Shown here piece by piece: positions 12,766 through 24,930 of a stretch of DNA of 64,000 bases. The first letter of the stretch is position 1. Every line of letters begins with the position of its first letter. The notes beneath the pieces are model-generated. The model made no database searches, was not told the DNA's origin, and saw nothing but the letters and a program-made list of their open reading frames with translations. Origin of the DNA: Chalara sp. BL73 (taxonomy: Eukaryota > Ascomycota > Leotiomycetes > Helotiales); the NCBI GenBank assembly GCA_918026815.1, contig CAKJVC010000187.1, forward strand, positions 157,067 through 221,066. The letters are read 5' to 3'. The position numbers were made by a program, and so were the translations under genes.

Positions 12766-13275
12766 ATGTTGACCAAAGAAGATCTAGGAATTCTTGAGCG
12801 AAACTTAGCACAAATTGAAACCGAGTTTGGAGAGTTCAATCGCGAATATGGCCGTGTGAGAGTTGCTATCATAAATTCTCTCTTGAGCCACGCAGAAGCT
12901 CAGGCTGTGGCTCAGTGTAACGGATTTTCGGCCAGACAAAACTCAGGGGGCAAAGGTGGAAGCCGGGAAAGAGACCCAGAGCAGCAGACTGAAAGCCTGG
13001 ATATGGAGCATAAGTTGAAGAGCCTGGAAGGCGAGAAGCAAAAGCTGAAAGCGGGGCTGAGGAGGAGAGAACTCATGATTGCAAGAGCCCTGATGAGAGG
13101 GACGAGAATGGGAGGTTTAAAGGACGAGGAGAAAAGGCTAGGGCTTGCAATCGGAGAGGCTCTAGTGGTGCTAGAGAACCCAGATGGTATTCAAGATATC
13201 GATGAAAGAAAGGAAACGGTTCTTAATATTTTAGTCAGGCATCTTGGTTGTGTCAACGATAATGGTAGGCGCTGA
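12766..13275 (+). CDS. Hypothetical coiled-coil protein, 169 aa
   Basis: Not recognised. The ATG at 12766 begins MLTKEDLGILERNL. The protein is highly charged with heptad-like Leu/Ile spacing in two stretches (about residues 5-45 and 88-125) joined by a Gly/Ser/Arg/Glu-rich linker, so a coiled coil is likely. No membrane segment, signal peptide or zinc site is seen. The frame has no intron and is open slightly upstream (from 12709) but without an ATG. It is flanked by two other unknown genes, and the context gives no functional hint. It could be a lineage-specific gene. Confidence 0.55.
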   Translation: MLTKEDLGILERNLAQIETEFGEFNREYGRVRVAIINSLLSHAEAQAVAQCNGFSARQNSGGKGGSRERDPEQQTESLDMEHKLKSLEGEKQKLKAGLRRRELMIARALMRGTRMGGLKDEEKRLGLAIGEALVVLENPDGIQDIDERKETVLNILVRHLGCVNDNGRR

Positions 13276-13523
13276 ACCTTTAGACGATCTGTATAATACA
13301 TAGCGAAGATCTGAGATCTTGATAGGAAACAAGTTACACATATGCAAGAATAACATGTTGGTGGCATGAAGGAGCGGTACGTTTTGCTTTCGTTGAATTA
13401 AAATGCCGTCTCTTGGATACAAGACCATTGTTATCCCGTCCACCATAGTTGCAGATTCAATCTATTAGCTCGCTCTTTCTCTAGCTAGAGTGAAATATCA
13501 TGACAGGCTCTGGTGCAAGTCTT

Positions 13524-14261
13524 TCATAGTGAGTTCTTTCTGACTGGTATTGGGAGCTTGGGTTGCCTTGCCGCGGGTTCTCCTTCTCCCTGTACCGAGC
13601 CGTGCCCAGCGTAAGACTCGGTCGTTGACGAGTGCCTCTCGTCCCTCGGATACGAACTGGCGTGACTGGAAGCGTTCAACGGACTACCGTGACCTCTTCT
13701 CTGATACCTACCCCAATCGGCATTACCCCAGTGGCTTTTCGGCACCTGTGACCCGTGTGTGATGCGTGAAGGGAAATAATCCGTGTCAAACTTAGGTCCG
13801 GGTGGTATACTTCCTTCGTTGTGAGAGTGGGTGCCTTGGGACATCCAACTTCTGTCTGAAGCACCAGGTGACATCGAATTTTGTCTGGCCTCATCTGGAT
13901 CATATGTTGTGAGCGGTCTTCCAGTTTCGGATCTTATGGGACTAGTGCATCCCCCAATATTTGTATGCGGAGTACTTGGCCTGCTTCCCTCAGCCGGTCT
14001 AATAGCCCTACCGTACGAATCAATCAACCACACTGCATTTCTCCATCTCGGAATATCGGCTGATGTGGCGCCATAGCAATAGTCGTTAGCGTAACTGCGT
14101 TCTACATGGTTGTATGTTACATCGAGATACATTTGTTCGCCGCATTCGGAACATTTCGGCCGATAGACATCGTCTTCAGAGGGTAGGTGGTAGCCTGCAC
14201 ACCCGCGGTTATGACATTTATTACAAAAGTGGTTCTGATACAGTTGTATCTCTGAAGGCAT
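13524..14261 (-). CDS. Hypothetical protein with N-terminal Cys pairs (possible zinc ribbon), 245 aa
   Basis: Not recognised. The ATG is at 14261. The first 45 residues carry CNKCHNRGC and, about 20 residues later, CSECGEQM. These are two Cys-x2-Cys knuckles with the spacing of a small zinc ribbon. Tyr/Trp-rich sequence follows (SYANDYCYG, RWRNAVWLIDSYGR), and from about residue 90 a Ser/Pro/Gly/His-rich tail that looks disordered and ends in a basic LPIPVRKNSL. The gene is single-exon. A small zinc-binding protein with a disordered tail is an inference; I cannot name a role. Confidence 0.65.
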   Translation of the reverse strand: MPSEIQLYQNHFCNKCHNRGCAGYHLPSEDDVYRPKCSECGEQMYLDVTYNHVERSYANDYCYGATSADIPRWRNAVWLIDSYGRAIRPAEGSRPSTPHTNIGGCTSPIRSETGRPLTTYDPDEARQNSMSPGASDRSWMSQGTHSHNEGSIPPGPKFDTDYFPSRITHGSQVPKSHWGNADWGRYQRRGHGSPLNASSHASSYPRDERHSSTTESYAGHGSVQGEGEPAARQPKLPIPVRKNSL

Positions 14262-16228
14262 TTTGCGCCTTCTGAATATTGTATGGCGCTCGTGGTCTCA
14301 AAATTTGTGATACTCTCTCGGGGGAATGCTTTGGGGTGTAAGAGTAGCAACATTGCACTGTTGTAATTGAAGAGAGAGATATACTCAGCACATGACTGAA
14401 TCAAACTCTTGCTAGACCCAGCTGGGAATAGTATGGTTCTCGAATCAAAAGTGTCCTGCGATAAGTAAAGTGCAATGTATGATTGCTCCACTATACTGTG
14501 CTGTACCCCTTCAATGCTCCCTAAATTTCTATTCCTAGATCTCGCTGCATAAATCGCTCAGACTGCGTGTAGTATCAGCTACAAGAGCAGATAGAGCTGC
14601 CAATGATCCTGAAACGTATTGATGCGTCCTACTTCTGGGGCTGTGTTCTAGGCAGGATTATCCTCAACATTGTAATGCAACAGGCGTCGCCTTTCCAGAT
14701 CTATAATATCTGACAAGCTTGCTCTCATCATATACTCAGCAGTTACAACTTTTATCCCTCACTCCTACTTGAGTCATGCCTTCGAATTCTGGCTATTCAC
14801 TGTTATAAGTAGAAGCTAGAAAGTTCCCTAGGGTGACTGCTAGTGGAGAAATGATTCACGTTTGATTAATTTATGAACGACTGTGGACATTCACTAAAGT
14901 CATAGAACTGAATATGAGTTATTAACTCAAGGGCGTTTGCTCAGAATAGAACTACTGATACATTTCTTTCAACATCCGCCACAGCTACTCCTAATTCTTG
15001 GAGTTTTAACTCCTCCGCTTTTCTCACATCTCCCTTTCCAATTCCCAAATCCTCTTAGCTAAGCTCACTGTCTCCCCCCCCCCCGCTCCGCAGGTGGCTC
15101 TTATTGCGGCCATTCGGCGGAACGCTGTCCACCCATGTCTCAACCATCTGGCGTCCTCTGGGAGTATGAGCGTTGTAATATTACTCTCTGTCAACTCAGT
15201 GCCTCGATACTGAGGGATGATAATCATCAATAAACCGCAACAGCCGAGGTCTCTCCCTAGGGTTGCATGCCGCGGATTTTACAGAACTATGGTTGATATG
15301 GACCGAAATACACGATACTCTAATACTCTGGAGCGTCTGTGCCGTAGTGGTCAGCGTGCACAAATTTGGTGTTTGCTTGGGCCTGGATCAGTTGCTGGTC
15401 CTTAAACAGCTGAAAGTTCGGCTACTGTTGAAGGTTTCTCAGATGCTGTATGCCATCTTTGATGGTTTTCTTGGCTGTCGATTGAGTTTTGAGTCTGAAG
15501 TATGAGCATTGATATTACTGAGCTTGAAAATAATGTCCCAGCTAGGGTCAGACGCAGAATAAAGCTTGCTTTTATAGAGGAATATATAGATCATATCATT
15601 GCTAAAGCACATTGAATCATAATTTAATTGTTACAGATTGGTAATAGGGCAGAATCACGAGCCTTCTAGTCACTTTGAAATCCGCCCGTTATTGATAGAG
15701 TCGTAGTGGTTTTCCATACATAACGCGGATCATCTAGATTGTAAAAACTGTGAATAAGGTCTCAGTAATACGAGGATCCTGTAAAATGTGTATTTTGGCG
15801 AATATTTTCCATAATCTCACAGTACAAATACTAAGGTAAACAATTTCGAAGTTTCTGATTCAGGGGTTGCAAAGCTAAGCGAGGGACAGGAGGCGATGAA
15901 GACGAAGTATCCCATAGACAAGCCCCTGTACTTATGGCGCTCATTACACTGGAAGTGGCTTCTGAACAACTTAACACCTCGAAATACCAGTTTGAATGGA
16001 AACACCGATCCTTCTCTTAGAGTATAATGACATCTGTATGTTGAACTTGTTTGATGACGAATGCCCTGTTTTGCTATTTTGCTCAGCTTTCCATAAGGGT
16101 ATACACTCGACCACATATCGTACATAAAAATTTCTTGTAAGATTTGTATTTCATAATGCTTCGCAGCCTATTTTTTTTTACAAAGTTCCTTACGACTAAT
16201 ACAAGCAGCCCCCGTAACTGATCACCCA
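14262..16228. other. Gene-poor spacer
   Basis: Nearly 2 kb between the start of the Cys-pair protein (minus) and the 3' end of PAN2 (minus). It includes a run of eleven C at 15074-15084 and AT-rich stretches near 15500-15800. Short open frames on both strands lack motifs. I see nothing else to support a gene. Confidence 0.5.
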
Positions 16229-19200
16229 TTACTTGAACGGTGAATTCCTTCCTGGTGTGAATCCCGTGCCAAAGGAACCTCCTGTTCCTGGCGCCAACCC
16301 AATTGGTCTCCTTACTGGCGTTACAGGTCCAGACGACGCATCCACCAGTCTCCCATCAGAGAGTGGGGGCGTGCCTGAAGGCTGTATCACCAATTCATCC
16401 TTCTTCGCAGCAGTGGGCGGCTGGAAATTGTTATCCTTGCCGCTTGCGTAGACGCTATTTAGCATGGTCTTCCAAATACCAGCATCTGTGTACTCTTGAT
16501 ATTTACGGTACAGCTTTAACGCCGTTCTTGCATCCTCAATACTGTCGTGTGTGTCAACCTGGATGGGCTCTTTGAGTATATGCCAAGCTACAAAGGCCAA
16601 CTTGAGTTTTCTTTTGTGCTCTTTGATGAAGAAAAGCTCGCCAGTGTCTATCCGCTGTGCTTTGGGAACGTGAATATTTGCCACCCGAAAGTCCGAGCTC
16701 AGGCCATGGCCAAGGAATAGGCACCCTTTATTGAGCAGGATCCAAAGTTTTTTATATACTACCTTGAGAGGAACGAGGCTGTGTCGTGAGGTCCTGGGAT
16801 TGAGATCTTCGGCTACAATACCAGAGAAATTTGTTAGATAGTCGACAATGCCTCCCCGAACCATAATATAGTCATCAATGAAAGGCATGCCCTCATCTTC
16901 ACCCGAAGCTCGTAAGATCGAAACACGAGCCAGAGCATAGACAGTTGGCCTAATTGTTTCACTTTCTCCCTCTGAAGTGATTTGAATCTCTGCTTGCCGG
17001 ATAGAAACGAACTCCGTGTCTAGGGCGACGACTGTTCCCTCCTCAGGAGCTTCTGACAATGCTAGTGGACGATACGTCCGTTCACCTGGTACAGCGCTAG
17101 AGCTATGTTAGAGTTGGAAATTTGTTTAGGTTGGGGCTCATACCTTGTGTCTCGATACAAAAGAGAGCAATCCATGGCTTGCTTCCACGCATCATCAATA
17201 CGATTACATGCAGCTTTAAGCTGGTATGTAATCACTGATGGGACTTTCCAAGATGTGTTAAATGTCAAGGCATTCTGAGGAGTGACCGGCCTCACTAAGA
17301 AGTCGTTGAAAAGGTGCCATTGACTCTCTGCTGGCGCCACTGATTGTACGTGCGACACTATTGATGTCAGCATAATCAAAATGAGACAAATTGGCTACTG
17401 CTTACCATTGACTAATGAGACTAAATGAGACTTTTGATGTTGACCATTGTCAATGTCGGCAACAAATCCAATCAACGAGTAAACGGCAACTTTGTGAATG
17501 CCTCTGCTTAGGTGAAGCTTTAAGTCTTCACCCTCATAGCAGAAAAATTGATCATGTTCAATTATGATACCGATTTCTGCTGGCAACCATCCGGGTATCG
17601 CCCAGAAATGTTTCGCTTCTGGAGAATTTGCAGCTGCATTGAGCATCAAGGCTGCTGGAGCGCTATGCACAGCTTTCTTTGTTGATAGATATTGGTACTT
17701 CTGGCACCGGTTGCACCATCCGCGACTCATGGTCTCTCGTTCCACGCTCATCTTCAATATCTGAGAGAACGAGAATTTTGGTATCCGGGGGTGTCTAGCC
17801 CCTAATTTCTGTACGGTTCGGGTCACCAGCTGGCTCTTAGTTGGGGGCGTAGACAACTTACGGGTTGCGGATATATAAGCTCATTTACCAGAGTCTTGCC
17901 TGATCTGGTATGCTCACTTCGGCAATGCTCACATCGGATGGCAGTAGTTGCCTGAGTAGCAAATATCTTGGACTGTTAGTGACCATAAACACACGTCTCA
18001 TAACGGGACTCACATTATCGAAAGTTATATTTGTGCCATCAAAAGTGATAGGCGTAGGTGGTGGCACACTTTTGTAGTCCATGGAGAATCGGTCCAAGAG
18101 AAAACGATTTAATCCTTGAAGCATATTTGACAGAGAATTCCCAGATGAATCCTCTTCAAGTAAGCCTAGGGGTCCGGCTAATCCAGTGTTAACCTTTTCA
18201 CATTATGGAATTGACATTTTCTTTACCTTGTGCCTGACAGCTGAAAGTTTTCAGCATATTTGTTGCTTGACAAGGGGAGCCTCCAGCCTTTTCTAACATA
18301 TCAACCAGAAACCCTAGTTCACATAACAAGCACATATCATTTATACATGACGTTGCTGTATGATGCAAAGCAAGGTTGCGGATCAAAGGTGTGAATCTCA
18401 TAATCTGCAACAAGGAATTGGCGTAAGCATTAGAAATGTGGGTTTCAAGTCCTGAGTAATTAGTCCCATTAAAGTACCTAATTGCAAGTCAGATCAGTCA
18501 GGTGGCTGAAAGTGCAGAAGACTTACCCAAAGTCAAAATCATCAACGCCAAACTTGCCGTATTTAATTTCGACATTGCCATACATGTCGGGAACGCCTGC
18601 TTTGCGGCCAGATGGGTCTGTCTCGGCGACATCAGCCGATTCGCTAGCTCGGGAGGCATCTCTAGCAGACTGCTTCATTTTGGCATTTTCCTTGTCGCTC
18701 AAAAACATTGGTGCATTGATACCGGCCGAAGTTTTCGCAATGATTCTAGTATTTTCAACCTGATTTCTCCTGGTATTTCTTGTGTTTTGGGTATAGGTAT
18801 ATTGCCCTGTGGGCTTCAAAACCGACAAAAAATTGGGCTCGATGCTTGCTGGAGGCGCGCCAATTTCGGATATTAGATGGTTTGGCCAAGCAGAGAGGAG
18901 CGTTTGACGGTAGTATGGTAGGCCAATAGTGCTTAGAGGCCTGGTATTATTTTAATTAGCATTGAAATATTCGTGGGAGTATATAGAAGCTCACGTCTCT
19001 ACACTCCAGTCAAGTGGTGGACCGTGTTCCTCTGGATCAGCAAATTCTATAGGCAGACTATGATCCGTAAATTGTAACTTGGAATGATTTCCCCAAAGGT
19101 GTGCTTGGCAGTCCGAGTCTGATAGAATGATAGCTTCTCCAGAGGGAGCAATGTCGAGTCCTTTGAGGGAGTTCACGATGTTTGCCTGTTTCATTACGCT

Positions 19201-20344
19201 AGTTGTATTCACATTCATCAAGTCAACAACATGCATCTGGCCGATCTGAGATGCAACTATGGTTGTTGAAGACATCTTTGGGTGCATGCGTACAAATGCA
19301 GCGCCAGCTGGAAATGGAATCGGGCTGAACGATTCCAATGTTTTCAGATTGAAGACATTTACAAATAGGTCGTACATATATCCATTGTTGTGTTGTTGGC
19401 GTCGAGAGAATCCACAAGTGACGATGAAGTCGTGCTGGGCATCCATATCGTGAATGGCTGCAGAATGTGCAGTCCATGCCTTTATAACACTGAACGTAGT
19501 GGCGTCTAGAATGTTAACTACTCCCGTTGTTGTAGCAGCACATATATACCGACTTCTTTTCATAAGAGTATATTGATCTATCGTAGAGACCTGCCGAAGT
19601 ATTGTGCCCTTTTCAACGTCAATCACAAACATAACATTCTGCCCACCTGCAACTAAAATCTCTGACTGCCCTCTTGACGTATAGCTCATGCATTGTAGGT
19701 TCTTCATATCGCTATTTGTGAGATGCCACAAAGGAGGGCCGCGGCGCATCGCCATGTGTATGCTGGTCGGTGTAACTGCAATGACACCTTTGTCATGAAA
19801 TAAGAGCTGACGGACTGGTAGATCACCAGCCATGAACGAAGTGTATGGTTGAAGGTCTGCATTGTAGAAACTGGACACGCGCCCATGCTTATTCCCTAAC
19901 CACAGTAGCTCCTGATGCGTATCGAAGGCCAATGCTTCTATTGGCGAATGGTACCCATTTGGCGGGGGAGGAAGCAGAAGTCGTGAGACCTGTAATAGTA
20001 TAATTAGCAGTGTGCTCAAATGCGTCGCCGAAAAACAAGCTATCGTGCTCCAATAGCCAGCCCGTCCCTCTCTCTAACCCTGCAGACCTTCGAACACCTT
20101 GCGTCCAACGGGCCCTTTATTGAATTTCAAGAGTAGCAGGCCGAGCACAGTTTTGAAGGCTGATTCATCTTTGAGGGTTCTGTTTTCAATAGATCTATTT
20201 GATCTAAACTGCAGACCCAAGCTTCTCGATAATCAGAGACAAGGCTACGATGTCATGCTTGGCTTGAGATCTTCCTGGAGGGTCGCCGACAGGCAGATGT
20301 AACGGAAAAGTGATAAAACTTACTTCATCCCAGTCGCCATCCAT
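16229..20344 (-). CDS. PAN2: PAB-dependent poly(A)-specific ribonuclease subunit Pan2
   Basis: Pan2 is the catalytic subunit of the Pan2-Pan3 deadenylase, which trims mRNA poly(A) tails in the cytoplasm. Nine exons fit: 20344-20324, 19989-18995, 18940-18527, 18477-18227, 18177-18014, 17951-17862, 17808-17406, 17357-17144 and 17096-16229. They sum to 1139 residues, the usual size. The first exon codes only MDGDWDE, matching the conserved start of the family. Domains are an N-terminal WD40 region (to about 340), a linker containing [10 protein letters not shown], and a UCH-like pseudoprotease (from about [18 protein letters not shown]) with Cys pairs (CEHC, CNRC). Last is a DEDD exonuclease domain with DTEF at 877-880, [10 protein letters not shown] and HDSIEDA. 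The tail is Gly/Pro-rich. The gene is divergent from the MFS gene. Confidence 0.97.
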
Positions 20345-20795
20345 CGGAAGGTGTTGTACGTTTTACTGTGCCATAATGTTGCACAATCCTTTTATCTCGT
20401 TCCTCTGTTGTCATGGTTCTAGCCTTGTGGAAGCGGCAGAATACTTATGCGGGGCAGGCGGTGACGCTGTCGTGGTCCTAGCGTTTCCAGTGTGTCTTGA
20501 TCCGGCTTATCAAGCTTCAGGTCCTAATGAGCATTCCTTCTCTCAAAGAATTATGATTATCAATTACTCAAGGTATATTGAAAATGAGCAAAATCTGTCT
20601 ACATAGTCTCTGTACTGCGTGATTCTGGAAGTTACAGAGTGCAATAAAGGATACCAAAAGCTGCAACTGTGTCAACTCAATCAGTGTTTCAACCAGGCTG
20701 CCTGCCATCAAGCGCGTATCAGAACGAAAGGCGGCTATATATGTTGGTTGGCTTTATTCTCTACATCTAAGTATTACTATATAAATTTTTTTCCA
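20345..20795. promoter_or_regulatory. Divergent promoter region, PAN2 / MFS transporter
   Basis: About 450 bases separate the start codons of PAN2 (minus) and the MFS transporter (plus), so both promoters must lie here. The frame of the MFS gene is open upstream of its ATG, but the extra residues are not membrane-like. An AT-rich TATAAA-like stretch (ctatataaattttt, near 20778-20791) sits immediately before the MFS start, too close to the ATG to be a standard TATA box. Confidence 0.45.
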
Positions 20796-22293
20796 ATGCT
20801 TACAGAAGCACTCTTAATCAGTTCTCTCATCACAGTCTTATGTTTCTCTGGAAATATGGGCTTCTACCACTCCGCATTCTATGCACTCATCTCATGTTGT
20901 GCTCTCATGACATTCAAGCAATACTATACTTCCAAAGGATCAGCTGAAGAACAGCCACTCACAAGAAATCTTGATCCAACAGCAGCGAACCAAGCAAATA
21001 CCTTCACTCGATTATTTTTAATTGTTTACTGCCTGGTGATGGCTTCAGATTGGCTGCAAGGTACGCTTGGATCGCTGAATCGTGTTTCATAGCTCATGAA
21101 GTCACAGGGCCGTATGTATATAGCCTATACAAAGATCAATTCAGCCTTCATGAAGAGCTTGTAGCGGCTCTTTTCACAACTGGCTTTCTGTCTGCCGGAG
21201 TTGCTGGCTATTTTGTTGGGAGCTTTGCTGACAAATATGGTCGTAAAACCGCCTGTCTTCTTTTCTGCGTTGCATATTCAGCGGCATGCTTCTGCACGCT
21301 TGTCCCGAATATCTACGTACTATTTCTTGGTAGAATATTTGGCGGACTAGGAACAAGTCTGCTTTATTCAGCATTTGAGGGCTGGATGGTGACAGAATAT
21401 CACCAGCGACGGATCGACCAAGCAGGCCCAAGCCTGAGCACTCTGTTTGGCCACATGAGTACTCTCAACAGCATCATGGCAATCCTCTCAGGGGTAGTCA
21501 GCGAATGGCTCGTAGAAATCACCAAGACGAAGCGCAGTCCCTTCATCGCTAGTGCTAGCTTACTCTCCATTGCATTCATTGTTATTTCCAGTACTTGGGT
21601 AAGCATAATCTCCCTTCCTCATGCCTATGCCTACTTACTTTAAAGAACGAAAACTATGGAGACAGCCACCAAGAAAAATCCTCAGAATCGCCTCAAAGTC
21701 CTCAGCCTCCAGCTACAAATGCGCTCCGGACAATTCTTCTTAACAAACGCATTCTAACCCTTGGCCTCGCATCATGTTTTTTCGAGGGCTCAATGTACCT
21801 CTTCGTCTTCTTCTGGACACCTGCTCTCGCAGCAACCCAAGTACCGTCGTCGCTTCCTCTGCCGCTCGGCATGATCTTCGCTTGTTTCATGGCATCCGTC
21901 ATGCTCGGCTCCCTCATCTTTAACACCATTGTCTCCAAACTAAACCTCATCTCCCATTCCCGTCTTCTCACCATTATCTTTGCAACTGCATCCTCGTCCT
22001 TACTCATCCCTATCCTCACCTCTTCTCAACCCATCACGTTCTGGGCGTTCTGCGTTTTCGAGGCATGTGTGGGAATGTATTGGCCTTCACTCGGCTACCT
22101 GAAAGGTAGGTATATCGAAGATGGGATGAGGGCGAGGGTGTATGGAATTCTACGGGTGCCGTTGAATGTTTTTGTTGTTGTGGCGCTGAGTCTGATTAAG
22201 GAAGGACCAGAGTATAGAAATACAGTGTTCATGGCTTGTTCGGGAATGTTAGTGGCAATTTCAGGAGTAAGCCATTATGTTGTGCGTGAGTAG
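20796..22293 (+). CDS. Major facilitator superfamily transporter, MFSD5 / molybdate-anion-transporter type
   Basis: Exons 20796-21060, 21108-21598 and 21646-22293 give 467 residues. The protein has about eleven or twelve hydrophobic segments. The MFS loop 2-3 signature is present (SFADKYGRKTACL), followed by GRIFGGLGTSLLYSAFEGWMV. The pattern FEGWMVTEYHQRR together with the short N-terminal helix and the YVYSLYKDQ lead is what I know from the MFSD5 family, some members of which transport molybdate in algae. Substrate specificity in fungi is not established, so a molybdate role is only inferred. The hydrophilic central loop (about 253-270) is Ser/Pro/Gln-rich. The start is the first ATG before a hydrophobic helix. 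Confidence 0.88.
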
Positions 22294-24930
22294 AAAGGAA
22301 CAGAGGCATATTACAACAAAATAGACTTGGTTAAAGGATATCTTAGGGCTATATCATGAGCTCTAGTAAAAAAGGAATATATAATGTTTTCATGGCACTA
22401 TCGCAAGTTAACTGGCTGCAATCAATCCTTTACTTCGTAAGTTCTGTAGTAAAGAAGTCACAAAAGATAGCTTCAAGTTCGCATGTTTCTGCTATTCCAT
22501 TGTAGAAACCACATTGGCATATCTATCTTTCATGAAAAAAACTGTTATACTCATGACATGCAAAAGATGAAATAATGCAAGACTACCAGAGAGATAGACC
22601 CCAATCTGGAACTATCCTGCATCACGATAAGCCCCTTAACATTTGACATTATGAATTATCTGAACTGACACTTTATGTACTGAGTTCGGAGATGCTGAAC
22701 TATTAGGAGCTGCTGAAGCATGGAATCAATGATAATGACAAGTTCATTGATAACTTGTAAAGAAGTGACAATGAGCTGGCTTCTATAATATTTTTCTCTC
22801 ATATACCCCTATGAACAATCCTCCCTTGATCGACTTGGGGGCAGTGTATGCAAAATCTATATTTAGTAATTATAAAAGTCACTCCTTTACGCACCCTATA
22901 TCGATGTGGTCCTCAATTTGTGCAACTGGGTAATACTAACAGGAAAGCATCTGGCTATATATTTTAGTTCTGAATGATCTATAGTTGGGAGTTAAACCAA
23001 TTGAATGAACATGGAGGAAAATCAGCAAGGTTTTTTGTACTCAAGACTCACTTACTTATAGCACTAGATATTACATGTAAACACCTTCACTATGCCCGTG
23101 GACAAAGTAAGGAGACAACTCAAAGACTCAAAACATGAGATAACGACAGCAGGTTAACATTTAAACTGTGATGATTAACCAATTACATATAGTTCCAACA
23201 TTGATGTGATGAAGTTTAAACATGGAGAATGCCTCATCTCATATGGCATCTTATTGGATACAGCATCTTTAGATCTTGAATCAAGGCTGTTACTATGCTT
23301 TGAGTTGCTATGACAGCAAACATAAAAGGGACTTTAAGAGATAGATTTCCCCATGGCTCGAAATCTCTTAATTCTAATGGAAAGCTCCTGGGCTGAGCGA
23401 ATACTTTTTGCAAGTTGTAGGATGACTCCAGCCGGTGTTCTGAGAATAACAATGAGAGTAAGGGAATCAGATTTCTACCATTCTTGTCTTTGTATAACAC
23501 ACCTTAACGAAGCTGTGACATGCTCCGACGAATAATACGTGTATAGTCAATGAGGGTGAGGTATATGGTGTATCTGGTATTCTTACACCGATATTAGAAA
23601 TGATCTTATATGTAGTATGTAAATCAATCCATATGCAATTTCTTTTCTCGTACACAAAGGAGAATTGTACTCTTTCCACAAATAAGTGCATTTCAAAACC
23701 CGCGGAGTATTTTAGAGCAGTTAGAGGCGAGTGTTCAGATGAAAAATTGAATGTGCCATCTGATTATAAACGTAATGACATACTGTAAATTACTTAATGT
23801 ATTTTAGAGCGCAGCCTGATAAATATTTCTGATATCTACTGTGCTAAAGTCATATAATGGAAAAATGACAGTGGCAGCAATGCACTTTTCAACAGCAGCA
23901 AGAGTTGAAGCAGATAAGTGTGAGCCTGGCTACTTTATGAATAGAATTGAAACTGTTTAGAACAGCAGACGCTTTTACATAATATAGCGAATTATATTGC
24001 ACCCGGCCTCATTAACACCGCACTGTGCCGAATGTTATAACATAACTGTCTTAAGCCTAATAACAGCCTGCCTTTTAGCCATCCACTAAGATCGAATTGT
24101 GCGGACTTACGTCTTCAAACTTGCTATTACGCTATTTTATATACGAAATATCATTCTATGATTTCCATTGCGTAGAGATTTGTTTTTAAACAACGTACAT
24201 GTACTCTATAACTCGTGTTAATTTAATGTAGAAATCTGAAGACTCGTGCTAATTGCACGCATAATACGATACTCACTCAACCTGCTCAATCTTCCTTTAT
24301 ATCAATACAGAATGTATCGTGATAATATGTAACTCTTTTGCTTAGGATGAGCAAGAACGACAACGGAGAGGAGGAGAAAGCTCTTACAAGAGAGTGATTT
24401 AGAATGGAACATGTAAATTATCAGGTCAATTTGCGTATGCAAGGTGCATGTATAACTACAAGGATTGCTCTTAAAACAAAAAAAAAAGTTAATGATGTTT
24501 GAGTGTTGAGTTCTTACGTACACACACACACTCAGACAGGTATATATATATATATAAGGAACGTGCAAAATTAGTTTCAGATTTCTTGTGATGAAATAAT
24601 GTAGCACTTGCCCACCTAAGAGCAATCAGATCTAGAATACAGATAATTAAGTGGTTTGTTTCATTGATTTAAGATTGCTCATCGTTTCTCAATACTATCC
24701 CAAAGCCAATGCACGGCTATGATCCATGCAGAACTGTTCAATAACTCCATGTCCTGTTGCGCACCTGTTTCCCAAAACCCCTTGAGCTATCAAGCCTTAT
24801 AAAAAACACCCATTCCGTATGCGTGGGCCAGATATCGTGCATGTCGGACCCTTGAATCCAGGTCAGCACTTAGTTGCCTCTAGAACATGGTTTGCGATGC
24901 TTGTACCTGATATGAACTCCCTAAACATGT
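22294..24930. other. AT-rich gene-free block
   Basis: This 2.6 kb convergent spacer lies between the 3' ends of the MFS gene and UBC8. It is conspicuously AT-rich throughout and dense in stop codons in all frames. No recognisable protein, tRNA or transposon remnant could be read. It contains short dinucleotide repeats near 24.5 kb. Confidence 0.55.
24521..24556. repeat. (CA)n and (TA)n dinucleotide microsatellites
   Basis: A short CA run (24521-24530) is followed within 11 bases by eight TA units (24541-24556). This is simple-sequence DNA in the AT-rich block. Confidence 0.85.
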
